Both the position numbers and the translations under genes were made by a program. Of a stretch of DNA of 64,000 nt, positions 11,644 to 23,745 are shown one piece after another. The stretch covers positions 1,032,297-1,096,296 of the forward strand of contig JAOWBW010000182.1 of the NCBI GenBank assembly GCA_026119855.1, given 5' to 3'. Numbering within the stretch: the first letter of the stretch is position 1; every line of letters starts with the position of its first letter. The notes under the pieces are model-generated. The model ran no database searches. It worked only from the letters and a program-made list of their open reading frames with translations, and was not told the origin of the DNA. Source of the stretch: Campanula takesimana (taxonomy: Eukaryota > Streptophyta > Magnoliopsida > Asterales > Campanulaceae).

Positions 11644-13920
11644 TGTCACGACCCGAAAACTAGGCTCTATTTTATTAGTAATAATTGATTATTATTTATT
11701 TAAATAATTATGTGTGCATTTTATGTGTTATAATAATTCATGCCTAGCATTTTATTTGTGTTAATTGGGTAGAAAGGTGATAGGGGTTTAATTGTACTAG
11801 CTTAGTGAGGAGGGGGCCTAAGTGTAAGTTTTCAAATTATTTTTAACTACTCCCTCCCTACTCCCCTCTCCTCCCTCACTTCTCCCTCACTCCTCACCAT
11901 CTTTCCCAGCACACACTTTTCTCTCTCCCTCCTCCATTTGTGAAGGTAAGATTTCTCTCCCTTCTCTCTTCATTATCTTCCTCCTCCTCTTGTTATTTCT
12001 CATTTATTAAAACATGAATCTTGTTTAGATCGTCGATAGGTTCGTGTGGAGTCAAAAATATTTGAAATCCATCATCTTTGAGAAATCTCAAGTAAGTTGC
12101 TTTTCCCCCATTAATATGCTAAATTGTTCATATCATGCTTATATAATGCTTTAGTTGTTATATTTGAAGTTTGATTGAGTTTGGAATTTATTTGGAATTT
12201 ATGTGGATTTTTGGTTAAAAATGGTGATTATATGAAGGTTGGGATTTAAACCTTGATTTGGGTTTCTAAATATGTTATTTTAGTCCATTTCAAGTTCACA
12301 AGTTGTTTTGGTGCATTATTATGCTTATTGGAAGTCTTGATTTTGAGTATTCGAGAAATGGTGAAGTTTTGGGTAAAATTTGGTTTGATTTGGTTACCTG
12401 GGTTCTTCTGCGTTTTTTCTGAATTTAGGAGATGCTCGGCCGAGCGCGTCCCTTGACTCGGCCGAGCGGAGCAGACCAGAGAGTCATAATTTTGGAGCCG
12501 AGGTTGCTCGGCCGAGTCATATAGAACTGCTCGGCCGAGCACCCCTGTTTTAGGCATAAATGTTTATAACTTAAAAGTAAGCACCCGGAACAATAAGAAG
12601 TCAACCGTAAGCCTATGTAAACCGTGTAAGGAGTGTGTTAGAGTTATAAAAGTGGTAAGTGAGTATTAGGTGGTTGTCATTACTCCCTTGTGACGTTTTA
12701 TGATATTTCCTACTTTGATCAAATTGTCTGTTTTTCGTTCAATCTTCCGGAGGCCGTAACTTTTTCATCCGGACTCCGTTTTAGTCGAGTAAACTATCGT
12801 TTTAAAGCTCTTCTAGAGTACTACGAGATGAGGTGGTTTATTTGGTTGGGATAATTTTTTGTGTGGGTTGCGAATAACTCTAGTGTTTAAAATGGTTTAT
12901 TTGTGAACAAATATGTGTGGAATTTGACCAAGTATCGTTTTGTATTTGTTTGGACATATTTTGATGTACTGTTGGATTGGTGCACCTTTTCGGTGATTTA
13001 TTTGAAATGGTTCCCTACTTTTGAATCCTTAGTTGTTTATTTGAGCTAGTATTTTATTACTTAGCCCTTACTTGAAAGTCGAGCTGGTATTTTACGTGTG
13101 TTTGGGCGATGCGAAGCATTATGATGGCACAGCCAAGTCCATTGTGATGTTGACCATTGTTTTGCCCCATTATTTCCCTCCTCCAGATTGGCCTTGGATG
13201 TGAGATGAGCTAGCCCCTTTGTGAGCACTTTAGCTATTGGTTTTCGGGTTTTGACTGTGTGTCACTGTCCCCTTGTTATTGGTTCCGGTATCGGGGATTT
13301 CTCTTCAGCTTTCATGCTATTATGAAGATGATGATTTGCTGATTATTGAAGCTGCGCAGCGACCTTTATTTGGTTTATCGGTTTGGAAAACCTTGGCTAA
13401 TATCCTTTGTTATGTGTTCATTTCCGCTGCTATCTGATATATGATAATTGCTATGTGTTATGTGATTTATTATTGATTATTGCATCATAGCATGTCATGT
13501 AGTTGCATTAGTAACTTATTGAGATTTATCTCACCCCCTTTTCTTTTTATCTTTGTTTTTCCTTAACCCCCCCCCAGGTGGAAAGGATTAGACTCGCTGA
13601 TCACGAGACAGGACGTCGCGAGGGTTGAGCTTTTGGGGCAAGTTGTATTGGTGGGTTTACATTATATAAATGTGTAACCTTTTTGGGATATTTGTACCAA
13701 ACATTGACGTCATTAGGATTTGTATATTTTATAACTTTGGCGTATAAGCTTATGGAGTTTATACTAGTTTTATTTTGTTGTTGTTATATTGTTTTCCAAA
13801 CCTTTGTGTTATCCTCTTTTGGTATAAAAGGAAATTTTTATCTTCATTATTTTAAGAGTTTATTGTTTAAGTCGACGTCCAGCTCGCGATCTCGGGCCCG
13901 CGGGGTTCGGGGTCGCGACA
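11644..13920 (+). repeat. 3' LTR of Gypsy1
   Basis: 2277 bases, near-identical to 4736-7010. The CTCGGCCGAG cluster is at about 12434-12541, here with all four copies intact. The right target-site copy GCATA follows at 13921-13925. Confidence 0.95.
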
Positions 13921-15192
13921 GCATAATCCAAGCCTACCGCATGGCTCATTCGACCGTATGTAACCAGAGTTGAATAAACTCAAGTTTGGTTCAAACTTAA
14001 CCATAGTCACACTTGTGTCCAAAACCTTGGTTAGTTTAGAACGTTGCAAATTCAAATTTCAAATTTGAATACAACTGTCATCATGGTACATTTGGACCAC
14101 CATGACTCTGCAACAAAAGGACAACTCAGACTGAGCTCCAATTAGAAATCAACAGCTCATTGTCCTCCAAACTTGCCCTCCAAGAATTGAAACGGCTAGT
14201 TTCTCCTTCAAGGCTATAAATAGACATTGAGTTCTTCATTGAAGATACGCTGAGATTCTAAGAGAGAAATTGCTGTTGAAATTCTTGGTGATTGAAGATC
14301 ATATTCAAGATTTCCAGAATCCTTCGAATCTTCAAGCACAAACCTTCAAAGTCTTCAACAACTCTCCAGCAACCTTCAAGAATCATATCTCAAGCCTCAA
14401 CACATAAGATTCATTACGCTCTAAAATCATATAGATTCCAAAGAGCTTTTGATTCTTACACACACACTCACCCCGATTGATCAATCACATAGATTGAATC
14501 ATTAGGGATACACTGGTCTAAGTCTAGGATTGTTCTTCATAGAAATAGGTGTTGATTCAAATACTTCATCTCTGTAATCTGTACTCAATCGAATCTAATA
14601 TATACCTCATTCAAAATCCAAGACTGAGCATCTTGGTAAAGGACGTAGATCTTTTAACAGATCGAACCTTTCCAAATCATTGTGTTATTTACTTACTGCT
14701 CTTTACCTTTTTGCAAATTTACTTTAAGTCTTGTTCATCTTGTTCCTATTGTTCTTCACTTGTTCATATTAATCTTGTTTGTCTTTTTAGTGTCTGATCT
14801 TTCAGATTTAAGAACAATTGTGAATTGTGTTTGTTTGTCTACCTCATTGCCTAAGTTAAAATCTGACTAACTTATCATTTGACAAAAATCTCTAAGACAC
14901 AAGTTTTCAATCTCTCAACCTACCTCCTTCAACCTACCACAAATCATCCGACCTCACATACCTACCGCACTCATAACCTACCGCACTTAACTTATAAAAA
15001 ACAACTCTAACTTGTTTCAACGAAAACTTCCGCTGTCCATTTTACACTTGACCGCGTAGCTTTCATCTACCGCATAATTCAAGTGTAAGCATTAAGGTTA
15101 AATTTTGAAAAAGTGTTGAAATTTTAAATAGGCTATTCACCCCCCCCTCTAGCCTCTTTTCATACCCTTGTTGTGTCTCTGGGACCAACAAG

Positions 15193-15204
15193 TGGTATCA
15201 GAGC
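15193..15204 (+). promoter_or_regulatory. Primer binding site of Sire1
   Basis: TGGTATCAGAGC lies two bases after the LTR end at 15190. It is the initiator tRNA-Met type site. Confidence 0.93.
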
Positions 15205-15261
15205 AAACACCTTCATAAAACTTCTGTTTTTCAAGCTTAACAGCTTGGGTGCCGATTCAAA

Positions 15262-17572
15262 ATGGCAAGTTAGAAAACTATGGAAACGGTTAACTTCACT
15301 CACGTTCCAGCGTTCGACGAAGATAATTTTGACGTATGGAAGCACATCATTCTAACTCAGTTCTACTCCATGGACGAGCAACTTGGTGATTGTCTTACCA
15401 TTGGACCATACTTCCCAATGAAAGCTAATCCGGATCCAGAAACCAATGGTGAAAATCTGACTCTCAAGAAACCAAAAGCTGAATGGACCGATGAAGAAAA
15501 GAGATTGGTTGGAATGGATGTGAAAGCAAAAAGCATACTTCTAAGTACCTTGAGTACATCACAGCGTCGACAGATCATGGAATGTTCTACTGCAAAAGAA
15601 CTTTGGGATGCAATTGAAGATTACATCGAAGGAGATCAAGCTTGCAAGGAAAGCAAAAAGTTTGCAATTCAAAGAAGATTCAACAACTTTGCTAAGATCC
15701 CCGGTGAATCACTAAGAGCCACTTATGATCGTTATTGTGAGATCGTGAGTACTTATACAGCACTCGGAAAGAAGCTTACCAAGAAAGAAATCAATGTTAA
15801 TTTTCTCGCTGCTCTTGGTTTTCAATATCTTCATAAAGGAAACACTCTTGAAGATACCAAGCTTCTAGATGATATGTCACTCAGAAGCCTCTATGCCAAC
15901 CTCAAAGTTTTTGATATCAATCTCCATAACATTTAAGAAATGGAAGGAAAAACTAAGAGTTTATCGTTGGTCGCTTAAAAGGAAGAAGTGATCGAGGAAG
16001 AAGATCCAAAAATCTCCACATCAGAATTGCTTGATATAGATGATGATGGTTTTGCTATGTTCGTGAAAAGATTCCAAAAGTTCAGAAAGACAGCAAGACC
16101 CGGATCAACAAGCAAAGCTCCAACAAGGTTATCAAGGAGCAGCCCTTCAAAGAAGAAAGAGAACTTCAACTTCTCCAAGAAGAAAGAAGATCTTGTTTGT
16201 TTCAACTGCAGGAAACCAGGTCACTTCGCATCAGAATGTTCAATTCCCAAGTACGAGTATATGAAGAAGAAAAGTAACTTTACTCCAATGTATTCAAAGC
16301 AAAAGGGAATGATGGCTGAAGAAGACTCTACCTCAAAAGAGTTAGCTACTTGGATAGAGTCAGACTCTGATGAAAGCGATGAGGATTCTGAAGAAGGTCA
16401 CATATGTTTGGTCGACCAGTCTGATGATGAGGATGATAATGAAAGTCGTCGCTCACCAAATGCAAAACCTAAACGGATAAGTTATACGGCCGATGAACTT
16501 GCTGAAAAAGGATTCCTAACTCCGGTTCAAAAGAATGGCGATCTTCTATTTTCAAGATGTGATGTGAGTGCAGCAAAGAAAGCTCTACTAAATCCCAAAG
16601 TGAAGGAAGTTCTGTCTACCACACCTCAAGTCAAGTTTTACATTTCCCTCGATGAACAAGAAAATATGTTTATGAAAGCTGAACAGGTAATTAGTAAGTT
16701 TTCTGGCATGAAGGAAGCTTTAGCACTTTCAACTGAAGAGATTTCCCAGCTTAAGACGGAGAAAACTCTACAAAGATCTGAACTCACCCTCCTTAAGGAG
16801 CAGATCAAGAGCATGACTCCTCTTACTAATCGAAACCGTTTCTTAGAAGAACAAAATGCTATATTTAAAGTTAAAAACGATGAATTGGTTGCTGAGATAA
16901 ATGACCTTAAAAGGATTACTAATGAGTGGACCAATTCTCGTGTCACTATGGAACAAATCTTAGAATCCCAAAAGCCTAGTGGTGATAAGGAAGGCTTAGG
17001 ATTTCAAACTAGTGACAACTTTAAATGTGCATCTTGTTGTGAAAGAGATGAGAAATTTACCCAGCAAAATTTTGGAAGGGTCGAAGGCTAAACATCATGT
17101 TTCAAAGGGTGTAGGACAAGAACCAATGAAGAAACTAGAGTTCAACTATGTCTACCCTAAGAAACAAACTGGCAAGGCAAAGTTGAAAGGTATTGCCATG
17201 GATGAACCTACCGCAGAGGCTTCCTCTAGCAAGGTAGATGGTGCTCCCTACCGCGTGAACTTGCCGCGAGGTCAATCGACCGCACCAAGGAAGATGGCGA
17301 TTGCATGGAAACCATCGACCGCAAGTGGCGGCAAGGCAGAAAAATTCAAGATGATGAATTTTGTTAAGGAGACCTCATCTATACCAGTAAATGATGTTGT
17401 GCTTAAGACCTCAACGAAGTTTGTTAACCCTCAGTTGGGTAGCTTCCACCATATTTTCGTGTGTGATGATTATGGTCACAAGGCTGCTGAATGTCTTTTA
17501 AGATTCACACCAAATCCCAGAAGGCTTAAACCCCCTTCTGTGAGGCAAGTGTGGGTTGTTAAAAGTTGCTAA
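15262..17572 (+). pseudogene. Sire1 gag, disabled
   Basis: The ATG at 15262 corresponds to the start used in Sire2 (57760), but the fourth codon is TAG; the frame can restart at ATG 15280. 15280-15936 encodes a UBN2-type copia gag domain (FDVWKH, STAKELWDAIEDY, LRATYDRY). Two further stops, TAA at 15934-15936 and 15976-15978, stand where Sire2 has sense codons. 15988-17091 has a CCHC knuckle (CFNCRKPGHFASEC), an acidic linker and a long coiled coil (LSTEEISQLK, LTLLKEQIKS, FLEEQNAIF). One extra base near 17068 shifts the frame, and the C-terminal part runs 17093-17572 with a second Cys-His cluster (VCDDYGHKAAEC). The family role is capsid assembly around element RNA. Confidence 0.92.
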
Positions 17573-17640
17573 CCCTTTGGACCCAAAAGAATAAAAGGGG
17601 ACCGTGTTCTTAAATGTTTATCTTATAGGTTCTCTACTTA

Positions 17641-19191
17641 TTGGCTGGACTCTCAAAGGATAGATCAAGTTTATGGTATCTCAATAGTGGCTGTTTAAGG
17701 CACATGACCGGAGATATCAACTTATTGGAAGATGTTCGTGAAGAAAAAGGTCCATCAGTAACCTTCGGAGATAATAACAAAGGAAAGACTTTAGGATATG
17801 GAGTCATTCGTAAAGGAAAAATCACCATCCAATAAGTCTCTCTAGTTATAGGACTACAACACAATCTACTCTCAATATCTCAGTTCTGCAATAAAGGATT
17901 GCAATGCCACTTCACTTCAAATTTCTGTCTCATCAAAGATGGCATATCCGGCGTCACTTTGCTCAAAGGGATTCGTAAGAAAAATGTTTATGTTGTTGAT
18001 TTTAATTTATCTTGCATTTCTTCTAATCTCTGTTTTGTAGCAAAGAATGTCAGTGAGAATAGTTGGATGTGGCATAAAAGACTAGGTCACTTAAACTTCA
18101 AGTATCTCTCCAAGATTGGTAGAGAAAATCTAGTTCGTGGTCTACCCAAAGTAGCTGATCACCACGATGAGAAGTGCACAGCATGTCAACTAGGAAAACA
18201 ACCAAAAGCGTCTTTCTCCAGCAAGACGACACCTTCAACTTCTAGATGTTTGCAACTACTACATATGGACTTGTTTGGACCTGTTACTACCGCAAGTATT
18301 GGAGGAAATAGATATACCTTAGTTGTGGTAGATGACTACTCAAGATATACGTGGGTCGAGATGATAAGCTCCAAAGATGATTGTTATGACATTTTGACCG
18401 CACTCTTTAGACAGCTCCAAACACAAAAAGAAGATGACATCATTAGTGTTCGATCCGACAATGGTACAAAATTCAAGAACAACGGTGTTTCTCAGTACTG
18501 TGATGATCATGGTATTGACCACAACTTCTCTGCTGCTGGAGTTCTACAACAAAACGGTGTAGTGGAAAGAAAGAATAGAACGTTGATAGCGGCTGGAAAG
18601 AAAATGATTGCTGAATATCAAGCTGATCCTAGAGAAGCGCATCTTATTGCTGTTAAACGTATTATTCGATATCTATCTGGGACTATTAACCTTGGACTTT
18701 GGTACTCCAAAGATCCAACTTTTGATCTTATAGGTTACTCAGATGCAGATTATGCAGCATGTACCATCGACAGGAAAAGCACGAGTGGAACTTGTCATTT
18801 CCTTGGAAATCGACTAGTTTCATGGGTAAGCAAGAAACAAGCCTCAGTCTCTGTATATACCACAGAAGCTGAATATATAGCTGCTGGAAGCTGCTGCTGC
18901 CAAGTGCTGTGGATGAAGCAACAATTTGTTGACTACGGAATCAAAGAAGAAAATTGTCCAATCTATTGTGACAATACATCTACCATTGCTGTCTCCAACA
19001 ACCCTGTCATGCATTCTAAGACCAAACACATTGATATCAAATACCACTTTCTCAAGGATCATGTGGAAAAAGGTAATATCCATCTAGAGTATGTGAGTAC
19101 TGACAATCAAATTGTAGATATTCTCACCAAGGCTCTTGATTCTAAGAGATTTAGGTATCTAAGGGGAGAAATGGGTGTGCTTGAACTCTAA
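17641..19191 (+). pseudogene. Sire1 pol remnant: protease, integrase and RNase H, no reverse transcriptase
   Basis: The frame matches Sire2 pol. The start ATG is TTG. The protease motif DSGCSRHMTG of Sire2 reads NSGCLRHMTG, so the catalytic Asp is lost. TAA at 17833-17835 ends the first piece. From 17899 an uninterrupted frame of 430 codons holds the GAG-pre-integrase zinc finger (H..H..CTAC) and the integrase core (MDLFGP, SDNGTKF, QNGVVERKN). At about 18612, after KKMIAE, it joins directly to YQADPREAHL and the RNase H end (GYSDADYA, STTEAEY-like, DILTKALDSKRF). Compared with Sire2 exactly 1686 bases (61081-62766) are missing: the integrase C-terminus and the entire RT. The deletion is in frame. 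Confidence 0.93.
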
Positions 19192-19963
19192 CTCTTGTCC
19201 ATATATCTTTGTATTCTAATATCTTGTGTTATCCAAGCTCTAGTTCAAAATCAAAGTAGGTACACGGTAGATGTCACGGTCAACCAAGATCAATGATCAT
19301 CAAGTTTCAAATCTTATCTGACCGCATAATAACTAAGTCTGCCGCACTAATCCCATGCTGCCGCATGATGAAAGTCCTTGCAAGGTTTTGAAGAAACCTC
19401 AAATGATGAAAAACGATTACGTGTTCACTACTTTATAGATGTTTGAATCAGGCGAGGTAAGTCTACATCGACCAGACATATCACGGTCGACATTCAAGTT
19501 ACCGCACTAAGGACCCCAGGTAAGTCTTTCTAACTTAGAAATATCTAGGTTGTTTAGATGCTATCTACCTCAAGGGCATAAAGGTAACTTCCACTTTTCC
19601 CTCGTTTTTAATTTAATTCAAATCATTTGGGCACATTAATTTCAATATTTAATTTTTATTCCTTAAAATTAATTGAGCCATCATTGGACATTTTGATTTG
19701 ACGTTTGGCTACCTAGCATTTAATGAAAAGTACAACCCTTCCTGGTCAAATCACCTTTTGCAGAGTTCAACCCCCTCCAACTTCCCATCACTATGACCCC
19801 TGACACCTGCAAAACCTCCCCCCTTCACCAACCGTTCCACCTTTTTCTTTCCTACTACCCTCTGCATTTTCTCTTTTTTCAGAAACTCTCTCTTTCTCTC
19901 TGACTTCTCTCTCGTATCTCTCTAAACCGCCATTTTTCTCTATCAATCTTCTCTTCCTATATA
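19192..19963 (+). other. Non-coding spacer and leader of the envelope-like gene in Sire1
   Basis: No gene. Several CCGCA words occur at about 19320-19370 and 19500, together with CACGGTCGAC/CACGGTCAAC. CCCCAGGTAAGTC at 19513 looks like a splice donor. A pyrimidine-rich stretch (19840-19960) precedes the ATG at 19964. The same layout is found at 63343-64000 in Sire2, so these are element features. The donor-like site could start a subgenomic spliced RNA for the downstream gene. Confidence 0.6.
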
Positions 19964-22900
19964 ATGCCTTCTAAACAAACCCAGAAAACATCAAAATCAG
20001 TTGAGTCTGGTAAAGAACAACATCAATCTACTCCTCCAGTCGTCATTATGGTATGATTTTCCACTTTCCGCCATTTTTGTTCTTGATGGGTTTTTTCGAC
20101 AACCCTTAGAATTCCTTGAGATTTCGTGCTTTAATGATGTTAAAATCTTGATATGTTTGTTTCTTCTCGGTTATAGTTCTCTCATTCATGATTTTGATAT
20201 GATAAATCTCTGTATTTGATTTGCTTGAACTGATTTTCATCTAATGGGGTTATGAGTATTTCGTGTTCTATTTTGATTTTCCCCTTTTGATTTCTGGATC
20301 CAATGTTGTTTATCTCATGAAATTGGCATGCTAATGTTGATCGATATGCATTTCCGAACTTGCTCATATGGTTTTCTTTCGTTTCTGGTCAATCTTTGAC
20401 TTTTCTAGACAACCTGGGTTCATGACGTTCTTCGCGTTCATGATAAATTCACTTTTTGATCCACTTTTGATTTCCCCTTAGTTGCATATCTTGTTTATTC
20501 ACTATTCATACTTTGATGTTTACTTGTTTTTCTGCTAAGTGTTTGCGGTTACCTTATATCGTCTTCTACCGCAACCCCTCTTACCATGCCTCACTTGACC
20601 GTGTCGTCCTCGCACCATTCCTTTGTCAAGTGACCGCACACCCTACCGCTATCCTAAACTTTGAACCTTGTGTTATTTCAGGATCTTAATCATTTTCTTC
20701 TTGGAATCATCATTGACTCTGAGGATCTGAAGTTGGATGCCATCGGCCGCAACATCCTTGCGCGCCTAAAGAAATGTGGACTTCTGCCGTTCTTTACCAT
20801 TGATCAAGATTTCCACCTACCTGCATTTGTAGATGAGTTTTTCACTACTGCCGTGGAAATGGAGGATGCTGAAAATCCTGATGCTCACCCCAAGTACATT
20901 AAGGCCAAGGTCATGGGCATTGACATGGATTTTGATGCCAGAGATTTGGCTCACGCCGTGGGAATCAAGAGACTTAAGGGAGGTCCAGAGGAGATCTCGA
21001 AGGCAGAACTTCGAAGCCTCGCGCAGAAGCTGGCTGGATCTACTGATATTTTGAAGATCCAACGCAAAGATGTGGGGGAGATCATGTACCACATAGGCCA
21101 TCTAGTTGATCATGGATTGTTGTGCAAGACTGGAAACCATGCCAACTTTAACAATACTCAATGGAGGATTTGTGCTGCTATCTACCTCGGAAGATATCTG
21201 GATTGGGGCCAGATAATTTATGATGTTCTGAAGGTCAACATCCTTGCTTACAAGGATGCGACAGATTCTGGTGATACTAAATACCGCACCAACAGTCGTC
21301 TCATTTCCTACCTCATGAGTCACACACTCCGAATCAAGGAGTTGTTTGAGAAGACCAAGACTTACAAGGTTCCAATTTCCACTTCTAAGGACTTCTGCCG
21401 CAAGTCCATGAGGGTCAATTACCGCAACAACTTTGGAGATGAGATGTACAGATCCTATCTGTTGAAGGATCCTGTTGAGGAGTATATTATTCCTAAGTAC
21501 ACCAAGCGTGGAGACGCAAATTTGGGTGACGATAAGATGACTTCTGAGCTGGCTGCCGCATTTGAAGTGGAGCGTCTGAAAGCTACCGTGGCAAGGGATA
21601 AAGCTAAAGGAATTGCTATTCCTTCTCCTCCACCATCCGTAAAAGGCAAAGAAAAGGTTGGTGAACCTATTAAGAAGTCCAAGCCTACCTCTACCGCAAG
21701 TCTCAAAATTTCTGAATCATCTGCTCTTGCTGCAAAACCTCAATCTGCCGCCCCAAAACCAAAGCCCAAAACCATTTCAAAGACAAAGGTTATTCCTACC
21801 GTATCTCCATCTCCCTCTCCTGAACCTCAATCAAAGAAAAAACCTTCCAAACCTTCCCTTCCTTCCAAGCCTACCGTCTCCTTAGCTTCAAAATCTAAGC
21901 CTGCCGAAAGTCAGGGGGAGAGACCTGTTGAGAAACCTGCTAAGAAGAGTTCTGATACACCAAGTCCAGTTAAGGTCTCCAAAAAGGCTAAGGTGAAATC
22001 TCCCTCTCCTGGAGTTCAATCCCCTGAGTTTGGCTCTGATAAAGATCTTACCGTCTCTCCTCCCAAGATTGCCAAAAATTTTGTTTTGGATGCTCAGTTG
22101 GATGATATGGAGGAAGTCTCTCAGGGTGGTGATGCCACAGAGGATCAGGAAGGAACTGAAAGTGAAGATGACAATGGTGATGATGCCGCGGCCACTGATA
22201 AGGAGAAGGATAACAATGAAGATGATGAGAATGAGGACTCAGATGCTGATGCTACCGCACCTGTTTCCAGGTCCATTGATAAGGGATTTATTGATGAAAG
22301 TGATGAAGAAGAGGAGCATGAGAGCTCAACTGACAATGATGCAAGTGATGCTGTTGAGGTTGTGGCTTCTACTGAAACGGTTGAAGTGGCAAATATTGAG
22401 GAAACAACCGTGCCTGCTAAGGCTGACTCTACGATCGATGTTCCTACTTCTCCTTCTGCCGCAGTCCCTCCCTCGACCGCAGCTCCTGCTCTCGAGTCTG
22501 GTTATTCAAATTCTGAACTGCTTGCCGCAGTCACTCACTCAGATGTAGGCAGACACTCAATCTCAGGTTGAATCTTTAATGTCTAGTATGGTGGCCCTTC
22601 GAGAGGAGGTTGTTGAGTTGAAGAATGATCAAGCCGCTTTAAAGCGAGATGTTACCTCACTTCCCTTCGAGTTGATCTCGACCATTAAGGGGGAGAGTGT
22701 TGTGATAACAAAGGCAGTAAAAGACATCATGCAAGGAATAACTAGCAGCTCTACCGCACCTCCACCTCCTGCCGCAGATACTTCTTTCCTCACTCTTGCT
22801 GCACTCAAAGAAGCTCTTAAAAAGCAAACTGATTACATCAGTAACAGTGTTGTTAGTGGTGTTGAAGGAGCAAGCAAAGAACTCTCAAAATCTATGAATG

Positions 22901-23348
22901 ATGATAAACTTGAAATCAAGGAAGAGCTGGGCAAGGAACTGAAGAAGATAAAATCATCACTAAAAGAGGAAATCATGATTCACACAAATACCGCACTTCT
23001 TACTGTAGCAGAAAATTTCACTCCCAAGATTGCCGCAATGACCGAAGCCATGAAAGTTCAAACCAACCGCATTGAGGTCAACAATGTAAGGATTGAAAGC
23101 CAGTCTACCCGGATTGATCTTCTTTCTAGCAGAGTAATACGGCTTTGACTCGTCTTAGCCGCGCAGATAATCAAGCTGGAAACCAGCTAACAGGGGCAGG
23201 TCATGGCAATGTGCATTCTCAAGGTGAAGAAGAGGAAGAAGATGGAGTCACTGCTCCAGTCATGATTCCAGGATTGAATATCCCAGCCTACCACTTTCCT
23301 CTTGCCGCAAAATTCATTGAAGACCTTATCGACATTGACCGCATGTGA
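19964..23348 (+). pseudogene. Envelope-like third gene of Sire1, two coding exons, frameshifted
   Basis: Exon 1 is 19964-20050 (29 codons, starts MPSKQTQK). The intron is 20051-20681 (donor GTATGA, acceptor TTTCAG) and exon 2 starts at 20682, phase 0. Exon 2 begins with a globular region of about 290 residues (ILARLKKCGLLPFFTIDQ, FHLPAFVDEFF, DARDLAHAVGIKRLKGG, NNTQWRICAAIYLGRYLDW) resembling the putative plant transposon protein domain. A Pro/Ser/Lys-rich stretch follows (about 21600-22060), then an acidic stretch (22090-22440). A small indel near 22550 ends this frame at 22571. The next frame (22579-23148) is coiled-coil (ALREEVVELKNDQAALK) and a second indel near 23130 shifts again to 23348. 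No signal peptide or membrane segment was seen. Known Sireviruses have such genes; the role is unproven. Confidence 0.82.
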
Positions 23349-23732
23349 TCTGACCGCATGTGGTCATGAAAATTTGGTGTTTAAAACAATCTTACTTTTA
23401 TGTCTTTATTTTGGGTTTGTAACTTGACATTAGTTCCTCTTTTGTGATCCTTTTACTCCTGTGCTTAAATGATCATTATTTGGAGTATGTTATGATTGTG
23501 TTGATGCATTTCTATCCTTTATTGTTTACATATCCTGAAATGCTTCAATTGTTATTTCTATCTTTTAGGTTTAGAAAATTGTTTTTCTTTTTTAAGATGA
23601 TAGAAATCTATGACATTGGCTTAGAGTGTGCATTGACTTGGGACATGATTAATAAAATGTTTATTCTTGAAAACATGTTTTTACCAAGTACAATGAATTA
23701 GCCTTTGTTATAGTAGGTAATGGTCTCAATCA
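23349..23732 (+). other. 3' untranslated region of Sire1
   Basis: AT-rich, no gene. Begins with a pair of ACCGCATGTG words (23339-23365) and runs to the PPT. Confidence 0.6.
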
Positions 23733-23745
23733 AATAGGGGGAGAT
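23733..23745 (+). promoter_or_regulatory. Polypurine tract of Sire1
   Basis: AAATAGGGGGAGAT ends directly at the 3' LTR start (TGTTGGG, 23746). Confidence 0.88.

Larger units (their letters stand above)
4736..13920 (+). mobile_element. Gypsy1: young Tekay/Del-type chromovirus inserted in the Sire1 LTR
   Basis: A 9185-base element with LTRs of 2275 (4736-7010) and 2277 (11644-13920) bases, both TGTCACGACCCG to GGGTCGCGACA. The exact 5-base TSD is GCATA. PBS at 7013, PPT before 11644. One gag-pol frame with order gag, protease, RT, RNase H, integrase, chromodomain-like C-terminus identifies a chromovirus, most like the Tekay/Del lineage. I count about 29 base differences plus one C-run length change between the LTRs (about 1.3%), similar to Sire1, so both insertions were recent and close in time. 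Two nonsense codons disable the polyprotein. Confidence 0.95.
4453..15190 (+). repeat. 5' LTR of Sire1 (1548 bases in two parts)
   Basis: The parts are 4453-4735 and 13926-15190. They match the 3' LTR 23746-25292 end to end, from TTGGGTATGC to GGGACCAACA. The break is the Gypsy1 insertion with GCATA repeated at 4731-4735 and 13921-13925. The LTR carries many ACCGCA words near both ends, and a TATAAATAG box (about 14215) that fits a promoter in this LTR. Confidence 0.93.

Noticed and set aside
22030..22548. 172-codon plus-strand frame rich in Met, Leu and Arg inside the envelope-like gene
   Set aside because: Out-of-frame shadow of the acidic GAT/GAA-rich stretch of the real frame; composition explained by that codon bias.
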